A stretch of DNA of 64,000 nucleotides from an uncultured Gammaproteobacteria bacterium (lineage in GTDB: Bacteria; Pseudomonadota; Gammaproteobacteria; GCA-001735895): the NCBI GenBank assembly GCA_913061315.1, contig CAJXUC010000004.1, forward strand, positions 1 to 64,000. The letters are read 5' to 3'. The notes beneath the pieces were generated by a model. The model searched no databases. It saw nothing but the letters and a program-made list of their open reading frames with translations, and was not told the origin of the DNA. Positions 55,588-64,000 of the stretch are shown piece by piece. Made by a program: the position numbers and the translations under genes. Positions within the stretch are counted from its first letter, which is position 1; every line of letters starts with the position of its first letter.

Positions 55588-56698
55588 TCTTTAGCCCGCC
55601 AATGTCTTGCAAGCTGAGTTGGTATTTTTGACTACGCCGACTTCGGTCCTTAAATTGACCTGCCAATTGACCACAGGCAGCGTCTATATCTTCACCCCTA
55701 GCTCGACGCGTCACGGTAATAATGCCTTTACTTGAAACATACGCCCGAAATCGATCAATTGTTTCTTTATCTGAACATTCGTAAATGGCGTGTGGGTAAG
55801 GATTGAAAGGAATCAAATTAAGTTTACAGGGTATGTCACTGATAAGTTTTGCTAACTCTTTGGCATTCTCAAGACTGTCGTTAATACCTTTTAACATCAC
55901 ATACTCAAAAGTAATCTTGCGACTTTTATAGCCATCAATGTAGGAATGACAAGCGGCTAATAGCTGGTGAATTGGATATTTTCTATTAATTGGCACAATT
56001 TCGTCGCGGATCGCATCATTGGGTGCGTGTAACGAAACGGCTAGACTCACATCGGTTACTTGGCTCATTTTTTCCATAGCAGGAACCACACCTGCAGTAC
56101 TAATTGTGACTCGACGCTTGCTGAGCGCATAAGCATAATCATCACACATCATATCAACCGCAGCTATAACAGCATCGAAATTCATTAACGGTTCGCCCAT
56201 ACCCATCATGACAACATTGGTAATGCCTCTCTCATTACCTTCCTGCAGTAAACTATGATGCGCTAGATGTAACTGAGCAATAATTTCTGCAGTCGTTAAA
56301 TTACGATTGAAGCCCTGTTTGGCAGTCGAACAAAAAGTACAGTTCAGCGTACATCCAACCTGTGAAGAGATACACAAAGTGGTGCGCATTTTTTCTGGAA
56401 TAAGAACACATTCTACTGAGTTTTCAGTACCATCCACATTCAACAACCACTTTCGAGTGCCGTCTTTAGACTTTTGAATAACATCGACATTAGGTAAATC
56501 AATACAGGCTTTTGCCTGTAATTTTTCACGCAGTGACTTAGACATATCGGTCATTTTTTCAAAGTCAGTAACGCCTCGCTGATGAACCCACTGCATGAGC
56601 TGTTTAGCGCGAAAAGACTTTTCTCCAATACCGATAAAGTAGGATTCTAATCCTGAACGGTTCAGGTTAAGTAAGTTTGTCTTTTCAAAATCGGACAT
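55577..56698 (-). CDS. rlmN: 23S rRNA (A2503-C2)/tRNA A37 methyltransferase RlmN
   Basis: A radical-SAM RNA methyltransferase. The [4Fe-4S] cysteines are in CTLNCTFCSTAKQGF (CxxxCxxC). The protein-methylated cysteine should be near the C-terminus in RARGEDIDAACGQLAG. The VMMGMGEPLMNFD and VSLHAPNDAIRDE motifs are intact. It has 373 residues and is the first gene of the run toward der. Confidence 0.97.
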   Translation of the reverse strand: MSDFEKTNLLNLNRSGLESYFIGIGEKSFRAKQLMQWVHQRGVTDFEKMTDMSKSLREKLQAKACIDLPNVDVIQKSKDGTRKWLLNVDGTENSVECVLIPEKMRTTLCISSQVGCTLNCTFCSTAKQGFNRNLTTAEIIAQLHLAHHSLLQEGNERGITNVVMMGMGEPLMNFDAVIAAVDMMCDDYAYALSKRRVTISTAGVVPAMEKMSQVTDVSLAVSLHAPNDAIRDEIVPINRKYPIHQLLAACHSYIDGYKSRKITFEYVMLKGINDSLENAKELAKLISDIPCKLNLIPFNPYPHAIYECSDKETIDRFRAYVSSKGIITVTRRARGEDIDAACGQLAGQFKDRSRRSQKYQLSLQDIGGLKNAH

Positions 56699-57055
56699 TA
56701 GGCCTCAAATGGTGAGTGGATATTTAAAAAAGTGGTCTCTTAAAACAAGTAATTCTTTACACAATGACGTCAATTAAGCCCCTCTAATCATTAGCGTGCT
56801 GCAAACTAGCACAAAAGCTATAGAGCTCGTTTGATAACGATAATATATGATCTAAACAGTTTGTTGATTTTACGCACAATTACTAACAAGTTGAAGCGAT
56901 TAGACAGTAAATTTTGCTCTATCAGGCCAGTTTATCGACCAGACTCAACCAAAACAGCTTGTTCGCCCTATTCGGTGAGATATAATCTTAATTTTTAACC
57001 ATCAATATGATCGTAAACATTCGATGATGATTGATAATAATTTGCTGGAACCCTC
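56699..57055. other. Gene-free divergent region between rlmN and thrC
   Basis: Promoters for the rlmN and thrC transcripts must lie here. I found no coding frame, clear riboswitch or leader-peptide-like threonine codon run, and no terminator. Confidence 0.6.
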
Positions 57056-58537
57056 ATGCTTTTTGTTGAAACCCGTGGAAACGACGCTTCATTTCCAAAA
57101 CAGGTTAAATTTTCGGATGCCATATTAGCCCCTATAGCATCGTTTGGTGGCATTTACAGTCCAGAAACCATGCCAAAATTTGGGCCTACATTTCTTCAAG
57201 ATCATCTTAATCAATCGTATAAATCACTGACTCTATCGATATTAAATTTGTTTGAAGTTGATATCGACGCTCAAACGTTACAAGAGGCGCTTGCTTTGTA
57301 CGACCGATTCGACGACCCGACCAATCCAGTACCGCTGGTTAATGTCGGTGACAACGTCTATGTCAGTGAGCTATTTCATGGCCCAACTCGGGCTTTTAAA
57401 GATATGGCCTTGCAACCCTTTGGTTATATATTGGCATCTTTAGCAAAACAGCGCCAACAACAATACTTAATCCTGGCTGCAACTAGTGGTGATACGGGTC
57501 CAGCGGCTTTAGAAACATTTAAGAACTGCGAGAACATTCAAGTCGTTTGTCTTTACCCTGAAGGTGGCACGTCCGATGTGCAGCGCCTTCAAATGGTAAC
57601 CGAGTCAGCCCCAAATCTAAAAGTAATTGGCATTAAAGGCGACTTTGATGATGCACAGGCGGCTTTGAAATATTTGCTTGCGTCTCCCACATTTAAACAG
57701 CAACTGAATAAACTAAATGTTTCTGTATCTGCCGCTAACTCCGTTAATTTTGGCCGCATTATTTTTCAAATTATGTATCACATCCACTCTTACCTTGAAC
57801 TTGTGCGGAAAAATGTCATAGAGCTGGGAGACAGGGTTTATCTGAATATTCCAAGTGGTAACTTCGGTAATGCCTTGGGGGCTTACTATGCAAGAAAAAT
57901 GGGATTGCCAATTGAAAGAGTAATTGTGTCTTCAAATGTTAATAACGTGCTAACTGAACTGATTAATACAGGCAAATATGACATTTCTGAGAAGTCTTTA
58001 GTTAAAACCACATCGCCTGCCATGGATATATTAAAATCGTCAAATGTCGAACGAATACTGTTTGATTTATTTGGCTCATTACGGACACATGAACTCATGC
58101 GGCAACTTGATGAGCAACGTTTCTATCAGTTGGAGCCTGAAGAACTGGCCACATTAAAACAAATATTCATCGCTGACTTTTGCACTGACGAACAGAGCAA
58201 TCAATTCATTCAAAAACACTATGCAAAGGGTTATTTAATGGATCCACATACTGCGACCTGTTTTAAGGTCTATGACGATCCATTACTCAGTACATTACCC
58301 AGTATTGTCTACTCTACCGCTGAATGGACTAAATTTTCATCATTAATTGATCAGGCTATTACGGGGCAATCGGGTCGCTCTGATAGGGAAGCTCTTGAAT
58401 CAATTTCGACTGCAGCCAATATAGGCATCCCAGCCGTTATTCAGGCTTTGTTTGATAAACCTGTTTGTCATAGCCTAGTCATCGACAAGCATTTAATCGA
58501 AGATGAAATATTGCGCTTTATGAACGAACAAACTTAG
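57056..58537 (+). CDS. thrC: Threonine synthase
   Basis: ThrC is PLP-dependent and converts phosphohomoserine to threonine. The PLP lysine is in FHGPTRAFKDMALQPFG. The phosphate loop region is AATSGDTGPAAL and the serine-rich ANSVNFGRI block is intact. At 493 residues it is of the long bacterial/fungal type. The partner gene hom lies 2.6 kb further on in the opposite orientation, so the threonine pathway is not in one operon here. It ends two bases from the convergent MFS gene. Confidence 0.95.
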   Translation: MLFVETRGNDASFPKQVKFSDAILAPIASFGGIYSPETMPKFGPTFLQDHLNQSYKSLTLSILNLFEVDIDAQTLQEALALYDRFDDPTNPVPLVNVGDNVYVSELFHGPTRAFKDMALQPFGYILASLAKQRQQQYLILAATSGDTGPAALETFKNCENIQVVCLYPEGGTSDVQRLQMVTESAPNLKVIGIKGDFDDAQAALKYLLASPTFKQQLNKLNVSVSAANSVNFGRIIFQIMYHIHSYLELVRKNVIELGDRVYLNIPSGNFGNALGAYYARKMGLPIERVIVSSNVNNVLTELINTGKYDISEKSLVKTTSPAMDILKSSNVERILFDLFGSLRTHELMRQLDEQRFYQLEPEELATLKQIFIADFCTDEQSNQFIQKHYAKGYLMDPHTATCFKVYDDPLLSTLPSIVYSTAEWTKFSSLIDQAITGQSGRSDREALESISTAANIGIPAVIQALFDKPVCHSLVIDKHLIEDEILRFMNEQT

Positions 58538-58539
58538 GC

Positions 58540-59775
58540 TCAAATTTTGACAGGGGCTTTCAATGCTTTAGCAGACATAATTTCAGTCCAGCCCATCACC
58601 ATCAAGCAACCAATACTGAGTAGAGCAAAGCCACTCACCAAGGGCAATATAGTGCCGTTATAAGCGTTAGCAATAATGACGCCTAGAGCCACTGATATCA
58701 GCGTAGACAGTGAACCAACCACCGCGGCCCCCAGACCGGCTACTGACCCAAGAGGCTCCATTGCTAATGCATTTAGGTTTCCAAATAAAATACCGACGAA
58801 AAAAAAAACTGCCAATAAATACGCCATAACCTGCCATAACGGCGGGCTACCCGAATAGTGCTGAGCTAAAAAGTAAAACGGTACCGATAAGACAACAATA
58901 AAAAAGGTGGCACCATGAGACAACCGTCGCATTCCAAAACGCATCACTAATTGAGCGTTAAGCAATGAGGCCAAACCAAGCGATGCGGCCAAAATACCAA
59001 AATAAATGACGAACTGATTACCTAGGTGGTACTGTTGCTGAAATATTTGTTGAGAACTACTCAGATAACCAAGGAATGCCCCAAAAATAATCCCTGTAGC
59101 GATGGTATACCCCATGGCAGCTGGGATGACACAAATGTATTTAATATCAGATAAGACCTGTTTAATAGAAAACCTGATGCGATTTTCAACGAGCAACGTT
59201 TCAGGTTGGCGCAGATTGAACCAACTCAAGGCGATAAAGCTTAAAACAAGAAACATCCAAAAAATACCTCGCCAATCTGAAAACATCAAAATAGCCTGGC
59301 CTAATGCAGGCGCAACAATCGGCACCAGTATAAAAATAGTCATCACAAAAGACATCACCCTTGCCATTTCACGGCCTTCATAGCGGTCTCTCACCAACGC
59401 TATGGAAACAACTCTTGGGCCTGCAGCCCCAAACCCCTGAAGGAATCGACCGATTAACATCATCGTAAAGGTTTCGGCTAATAACGACACTAAACAGCCA
59501 ACAATAAAAACAGCAAAGCCAACGTTAATCGCATATTTTCGTCCAACAGAATCAGACATTGGACCAAATATCATCTGCCCGATAGCCATGCCTGCAAACA
59601 AAATAGAAATCACGTACTGACTATCATTTATCCTCGTCACACCTAGGTCGGCAGCAATGTTGGGCAGTGCAGGTAACATGGCATCAATCGATAGCGCAAC
59701 CATCGAGATAATCATCGCCATGAGTACGACAAATTCAAAAAATTTGGGTTGCTGAGTGACTTTAAAAAGTGGCAC
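58540..59775 (-). CDS. Bcr/CflA family MFS drug-efflux transporter
   Basis: A 411-residue 12-helix major facilitator. Motif A appears as FGPMSDSVGRKYAINVG between helices 2 and 3, and the Bcr/CflA signature LPALPNIAADLGV lies at the N-terminus. Members export bicyclomycin, chloramphenicol or dipeptides; the substrate here is unknown. It is transcribed alone and divergently from the DMT transporter across 159 bases. Confidence 0.9.
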   Translation of the reverse strand: MPLFKVTQQPKFFEFVVLMAMIISMVALSIDAMLPALPNIAADLGVTRINDSQYVISILFAGMAIGQMIFGPMSDSVGRKYAINVGFAVFIVGCLVSLLAETFTMMLIGRFLQGFGAAGPRVVSIALVRDRYEGREMARVMSFVMTIFILVPIVAPALGQAILMFSDWRGIFWMFLVLSFIALSWFNLRQPETLLVENRIRFSIKQVLSDIKYICVIPAAMGYTIATGIIFGAFLGYLSSSQQIFQQQYHLGNQFVIYFGILAASLGLASLLNAQLVMRFGMRRLSHGATFFIVVLSVPFYFLAQHYSGSPPLWQVMAYLLAVFFFVGILFGNLNALAMEPLGSVAGLGAAVVGSLSTLISVALGVIIANAYNGTILPLVSGFALLSIGCLMVMGWTEIMSAKALKAPVKI

Positions 59776-59934
59776 TTGATTAACCTATAGTTCTACAGAA
59801 ATCTCTTGGGTATAGAGCAGACATCAATTCTATAGGATCGAGATTAATAGTCATGGTAATAGTTACCCCAATAGTCATATCAATTAAGGCAACTGCCAAT
59901 TACAATCCAGCCTTAATTCAAAGCTGATTTCTAT

Positions 59935-60906
59935 ATGAGCTTCACCTTCATTAACAATTTACAATCACGTTTCAATATCAACCGGACTCAAAATATCGGG
60001 ATCTTGATGGCATTGGCTAGTATTGTCTTTTTTTCTGGGAAAGCAGTGTTGATCAAACTAGCTTATGAATATGACATTAGCACCGTCGAATTGATGACGC
60101 TCAGAATGGGTTTTGCCTTGCCCTTCTATTTGGTCATTGGCTATCTTAGTTGGATCAAAAGTTCAAATCGAATCGAAATTGAAGGGCAACAGTATATTGG
60201 GATAGCGATCATTGGTATAAGTGGGTATTACACGGCTAATTACCTCGATTTGCAATCATTACGTTATATATCAGTCAACCTGGAACGAATGGTGTTATTC
60301 ACGTATCCAGCTTTTACGTTGATCTTAACCGCATTACTCTACCGTAAACCACTCGTTCAAAAAGAAGTATTGGCCCTGTCTGTCGCTTATCTTGGTATCT
60401 CAGTCATCATGCTGCACGACAGCCTCACCATCGTTGATACTCAATCACTGGTAACGGGGGGACTTTATGTGTTGGCAGCGGCTTTCTTTTTTGCCATCTT
60501 TTTAATGGGAAGCCAACACTACGCTCGGCTGGTCGGCAGCGCTGCTTTTACAACAATTGCAATGATTGCTGCAAGTGTCATGATATTGATTCACTTTTTG
60601 TTAAACCATCAGTTTGCCGACCTTCTCTTTCCCAATCGACTTTATATGATTGCAATAGCCATGGCAGTGTTAAGCACTGTTGTCCCATCCTATTTAATGT
60701 CTATTGCAATTAGGCGTATTGGCGCCAACACCGCAAGCATTCTTGGCGCAGCAGGCCCAGTCACTTCCGCAATTCTAGCCATTACCGTATTGAATGAAGT
60801 TTTTACTTTGTATCATGCTCTGGGCATGATGTTGGTCGTCATTGGTATTACAATGATCAGTAAGACTTCCTCTCAGTCTAACATTGCAGCTCAGGAAACA
60901 AATTAA
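59935..60906 (+). CDS. EamA/DMT-family transporter
   Basis: A 323-residue inner-membrane protein with ten helices in two EamA repeats (about 22-150 and 165-305). The second repeat ends LNEVFTLYHALGMMLVVIGITMI, the usual EamA finish, with the conserved proline in AAGPVTSAILAI. It probably exports or imports small metabolites. The substrate is unknown. Confidence 0.9.
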   Translation: MSFTFINNLQSRFNINRTQNIGILMALASIVFFSGKAVLIKLAYEYDISTVELMTLRMGFALPFYLVIGYLSWIKSSNRIEIEGQQYIGIAIIGISGYYTANYLDLQSLRYISVNLERMVLFTYPAFTLILTALLYRKPLVQKEVLALSVAYLGISVIMLHDSLTIVDTQSLVTGGLYVLAAAFFFAIFLMGSQHYARLVGSAAFTTIAMIAASVMILIHFLLNHQFADLLFPNRLYMIAIAMAVLSTVVPSYLMSIAIRRIGANTASILGAAGPVTSAILAITVLNEVFTLYHALGMMLVVIGITMISKTSSQSNIAAQETN

Positions 60907-61140
60907 TCTGTTTCAGAGCAATTAGGTTGAGGGGACTCTATAATGCTATATAAAATGCCCAATAAGGTTGAAGCAATAAAAGTTAAGGCCGTCTTATGAA
61001 GATTAATAACATCTAAACGAAGCCTGGACAATTTTCAGGTCGTCAGACCTCATTTAGATCAATTAAGTTTTTGAGGGCAATTTTGAATACGGCAAAAAAT
61101 ACACGGCCCACTTGTAAGCTTCAACCATCAAATCAATAGA

Positions 61141-62457
61141 CTAGTTGGCATCCAATGTTTCTAAACGAATGCGGTGAATCTTGTCATTCACTGACGATAA
61201 TGCCGCAATCTTTGCAAGGGCTTGGTTCATCTGCTTTTCACGGATTTTTTGAGTCAACATGATGATCGTCGCCTGCGTAATGCCAGGCTCTGGTTCCTTT
61301 TGCAAAATGGCTTCGATTGAAATTTCACTCTCACCCATGATACGCGTGATATCAGCCATGACTCCCGGTTTATCATCGACGCGCAGGCGCAAATAATAAG
61401 CCGTTATTGCTTCGCTAATTGGCAGGATGGGGATATCGGCTATTTGTCCCGGTTGGAACGCTAAATGAGGCACTCTTTTTTCGGCATCAGTGTCTATCGT
61501 ACGAGCCACATCAATAATATCAGCAATGACCGATGAAGCCGTTGGGTTAGCACCAGCACCAGGACCATAATAAAGAGAAGGTCCCAACTTATCAGCCATT
61601 ACTAAGACAGCATTCATTACGCCATCAACATTAGCGATCAAGCGTTTTTCAGGGATCAACGTTGGGTGTACACGCATTTCAATGCCACTCTCTGTACGAC
61701 GTGCTATACCTAAATGCTTGATGCGATAACCTAGTTCACCCGCATAGAGTACGTCTTCTGTAGATATGGCACTAATACCCTCAGTATAAACAGCTGAAAA
61801 CTGCAATGGAATACCAAAAGCAATCGAGCCTAAAATGCAAAGTTTATGGGCTGCGTCGATACCTTCAACATCAAATGTTGGGTCAGCCTCGGCATAACCC
61901 AAAGCTTGGGCCTCAGCTAAAACATCTTGGAAATCTCTTCCCTTATCGCGCATTTCAGTCAGAATAAAGTTACCCGTACCGTTAATAATTCCAGCTAACC
62001 ACTCGATATGGTTGGCACTTAACCCTTCACGGATAGCCTTGATTATTGGCACACCACCGGCAACCGCCGCTTCAAAAACAACGTTTACACCTTTTGCTTG
62101 AGCCGCAGCAAAAATTTCATTGCCATGCATCGCAATCAAAGCTTTATTCGCAGTGACGACATGCTTACCGTTCTCGATAGCCTTCATCACCAGCGCTAAA
62201 GCCGGTTCATAGCCACCAATTAGCTCAACAACAATATCAACATCAGGGTTATTGACGATTTCAAACGGATCTGCTGTGAGTGGAATAGCTTCTGTACCAG
62301 CAGGCATACCTTGACTGATTGTACGGCGTGATGCATGAATTACTTCGATAGAACGACCTGCTCGTCGCCCGATTTCTAAGGCATTATTTTTAAGTACCAG
62401 CGCTGTGCTAGCACCAACTGTTCCAACACCGATTAAACCAATTCTTACCGGTTTCAA
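61141..62457 (-). CDS. hom: Homoserine dehydrogenase (monofunctional)
   Basis: Hom reduces aspartate semialdehyde to homoserine in threonine and methionine synthesis. The NAD(P) loop is GLIGVGTVGASTALVL (about 7-22). Catalytic and substrate motifs are VVTANKALIA, GIINGTGNFILTEM and EADPTFDVEGIDAAHK. The C-terminal ACT domain (about 350-430), where threonine feedback usually binds, is present. At 438 residues it lacks a fused aspartokinase. It lies downstream of cobS on the same strand after 147 bases. Confidence 0.96.
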   Translation of the reverse strand: MKPVRIGLIGVGTVGASTALVLKNNALEIGRRAGRSIEVIHASRRTISQGMPAGTEAIPLTADPFEIVNNPDVDIVVELIGGYEPALALVMKAIENGKHVVTANKALIAMHGNEIFAAAQAKGVNVVFEAAVAGGVPIIKAIREGLSANHIEWLAGIINGTGNFILTEMRDKGRDFQDVLAEAQALGYAEADPTFDVEGIDAAHKLCILGSIAFGIPLQFSAVYTEGISAISTEDVLYAGELGYRIKHLGIARRTESGIEMRVHPTLIPEKRLIANVDGVMNAVLVMADKLGPSLYYGPGAGANPTASSVIADIIDVARTIDTDAEKRVPHLAFQPGQIADIPILPISEAITAYYLRLRVDDKPGVMADITRIMGESEISIEAILQKEPEPGITQATIIMLTQKIREKQMNQALAKIAALSSVNDKIHRIRLETLDAN

Positions 62458-62604
62458 TAGACTTCTCCAAATTTGAGTCGTGATTATTTGTGATTACTTT
62501 TTCCGAATGAACTGCTAGTAAATTTTCATCGGGAACAGTATGTAAACTGCCAACAACTGTCAATTAGAACACGGCAGTATTTGTCTAGTTTAAGTAATAA
62601 CAGT

Positions 62605-63381
62605 TTAAAGCGCAGCCACTAAACCAATCAAAACAGCGGCTTCAGTTACTTCTACAACGGTACCGTAAATATCACCAGTGGTGCCTTTTAATGGTTTTAT
62701 GAGACTTTGGTAAATCAATAAATAACCCAACGCACTGACCATTAGCGCGGTCACAAGCCCCTGAAACCAAATTAATACCAAAACCAACAACAATACTAAT
62801 CCTGCTGCCATAATCGCATTGACGTTTAAATTTGAGTGTAATGGAGTCGCCAGCCCACTTAATCGAAGGTAAGGAAGATTCAGTAATACTAGGGTTAAAA
62901 CCACTCGAGCTATAACCGGTGCAAATAGCAACAAAACCCAATTTTCTGTCTCTAGTATTGCAGTGAGTGCTGAGAATTTAATCAACAAAATCAGTGCAAC
63001 AGAAACAATAGCACCAATACCACAGTTGGTGTCTTTCATAATTTCAAGCATACGTTCTGGCGTATGGCCACCCATCCAAGCGTCACCACAGTCTCCAACA
63101 CCATCGAGATGCAGCGCACCCGTAAAGACTACCCAGAGGGTTAGCACTAACGCAGCAACAAGTAGAGAAGGAAGTTCTATTAAATCCATCAGAATCCAGC
63201 CTGATATAGCCAAGAAAAAGCCAATTAATAATCCAACAAAACCATACCAAGCAACCGCAGCCCCTGCCATTTCAGGCTGATATTCGGAATGCTTACCCAC
63301 CGGTATTCGGGTCAAAAATTCAATCGCAAATTTGAATGCTTTGGGTATTTTTTGATTTAACTGCTGTAACATTTGATTCAT
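62605..63381 (-). CDS. cobS: Adenosylcobinamide-GDP ribazoletransferase CobS (cobalamin synthase)
   Basis: This membrane enzyme joins adenosylcobinamide-GDP to alpha-ribazole in the last steps of vitamin B12 synthesis. The metal-binding motif HLDGVGDCGDAWMGG (about 93-107) and six to seven hydrophobic helices identify it. Other marks are EFLTRIPVGKHSEYQPEM and the KPLKGTTGDIYGTVVEVTEA ending. It is 258 residues long and lies 32 bases downstream of the cobC-like phosphatase, in a cobalamin unit. Confidence 0.95.
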   Translation of the reverse strand: MNQMLQQLNQKIPKAFKFAIEFLTRIPVGKHSEYQPEMAGAAVAWYGFVGLLIGFFLAISGWILMDLIELPSLLVAALVLTLWVVFTGALHLDGVGDCGDAWMGGHTPERMLEIMKDTNCGIGAIVSVALILLIKFSALTAILETENWVLLLFAPVIARVVLTLVLLNLPYLRLSGLATPLHSNLNVNAIMAAGLVLLLVLVLIWFQGLVTALMVSALGYLLIYQSLIKPLKGTTGDIYGTVVEVTEAAVLIGLVAAL

Positions 63382-63413
63382 GATAGATATTAAGTAGCGC
63401 CCATTAAAGGGGT

Positions 63414-64000
63414 TTAAGAGACATCCGAATTATGCTGGTCGAGCTGAAACCAATCAGGCTTGCCTGACAGGTGATACACGCTCACTTGACTGTGGCAGGC
63501 ATGAGGCACGTTAAAACGAAATAAACCTTTTGTATCAAGGCCTAAAACATTGGTCAAAATAGTGCGCATGACACCACTGTGACTTAATAACAGAATTTTT
63601 TTGCCTTGATTCTGGGAAACCAATAGAAACCAGGCATCAAGGATACGCTGCTGAAACAAACCATAAGCCTCACCACCATGAGGAGCAGGATCATCAGGAT
63701 TATCAATCCACTGTTGCCACTGCCCCGGAAAACTTGCTTCAACCTGAGCACCAGTCAATCCCTCCCATTCACCAAAATCGAGTTCGGATAAAGCATCTTT
63801 AATAACCATTTCAATATTAAGTTGCTCACTAATACGGCGAGCAAATGCAGCACAGCGCACTCTAGGCGACGCAACACAAATATCCCACTGTTTACCCCGT
63901 CCAACCAGACTATCGATTTGATTGGTCAGCTGCCCCCAGCCCTTTTCAGACAATTCAGGATCTTTGACGCCGCAGATTGCCTTACCTAAGGCATGTTCTC
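63414..64000 (-). CDS. cobC: Alpha-ribazole phosphatase CobC-like (5' end beyond window)
   Basis: A histidine phosphatase of the phosphoglycerate-mutase fold. The frame is open to the right edge with EHALGKAICGVKDPELSEKG upstream of the apparent TTG start at 63953. The catalytic RHG motif therefore lies beyond the window and the gene is incomplete here. The remaining motifs are ALSELDFGEWEG, HGGEAYGLF and the second catalytic histidine in LLSHSGVMRTIL. CobC dephosphorylates alpha-ribazole-5-phosphate before or after the CobS step, which the adjacent cobS supports. Confidence 0.85.
   Translation of the reverse strand, partial: EHALGKAICGVKDPELSEKGWGQLTNQIDSLVGRGKQWDICVASPRVRCAAFARRISEQLNIEMVIKDALSELDFGEWEGLTGAQVEASFPGQWQQWIDNPDDPAPHGGEAYGLFQQRILDAWFLLVSQNQGKKILLLSHSGVMRTILTNVLGLDTKGLFRFNVPHACHSQVSVYHLSGKPDWFQLDQHNSDVS

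Noticed and set aside
61037..61050. Hairpin AGGTC-GTCA-GACCT downstream of hom as a terminator.
   Set aside because: No T run follows on either strand and the stem has only five pairs.
63414..63953. A complete phosphatase starting at TTG 63953.
   Set aside because: The frame remains open with conserved family sequence to the window edge, so the RHG catalytic motif and true start lie outside.

Overview
The window reads as chromosomal DNA of an AT-rich, probably aquatic gammaproteobacterium. The blocks smc-zipA-ligA, rlmN-pilW-rodZ-hisS-yfgM-bamB-der and yciO-trpS-scpA-scpB...rluB, together with slyX, rsmJ, rsd, cyaY, cysZ and yciB, are all gammaproteobacterial. I cannot fix the genus; a Thiotrichales or methylotroph-like lineage is a guess. 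Bases 1-32 are not biological: they match the Illumina Nextera transposase adapter, so the contig begins at an untrimmed read end. The right edge cuts through a cobC-like gene.

Region 1 (1-11 kb) holds an IclR regulator, a decayed IS200-type transposase and a dense two-component island. One minus-strand operon carries a large soluble histidine kinase, a receiver, a receiver-HD-GYP protein and a second receiver. The kinase has 17 heptad-phased coiled-coil repeats and three near-identical PAS units. Next come a receiver-kinase hybrid, another receiver and an OmpR-type regulator. A second copy of the kinase-receiver-HD-GYP cassette lies at 9.4-11 kb. Its kinase is reduced to a tail and its receiver is deleted and frameshifted, but its HD-GYP protein is intact at 360 residues with nearly every metal ligand replaced. 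Phosphorelay control of cyclic-di-GMP turnover is the likely output, and a YajQ-family (reported c-di-GMP-binding) gene lies at 26 kb.

Region 2 (11-26.7 kb) is mainly housekeeping: a cyclic-nucleotide-binding protein, an AI-2E-type permease, a DUF721/DciA-like protein, rluB, a WD40-like lipoprotein, scpB/scpA, trpS, yciO, a major porin with a clear terminator, a sulfotransferase, yciB/yciI, rsd, slyX and rsmJ. Three long gene-poor stretches here (12.7-13.6, 21.7-22.4 and 23.9-25.2 kb) contain at most decayed coding remnants.

Region 3 (26.7-35.8 kb) is the most unusual part. Four overlapping minus-strand genes encode a 1286-residue surface protein with one haem motif, tandem cadherin-like repeats and a C-terminal sorting-type tail; an outer-membrane beta-barrel; a triple-CxxCH lipoprotein; and a membrane-anchored protein that aligns along its length with the Rieske subunit of cytochrome bc1 but lacks the iron-sulfur ligands. 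A FecR-domain protein with a twin-arginine-like leader is divergent from them. I regard this as a candidate undescribed envelope haem system.

Region 4 (35.8-64 kb) returns to core genes: cyaY, ligA, zipA, smc, queF, cysZ, a phosphoesterase and symporter pair, an M23 peptidase, a YfaZ-like barrel protein with a G9 tract upstream, an orphan ParA, the der-to-rlmN block, thrC, an MFS and a DMT transporter, hom, cobS and a partial cobC.
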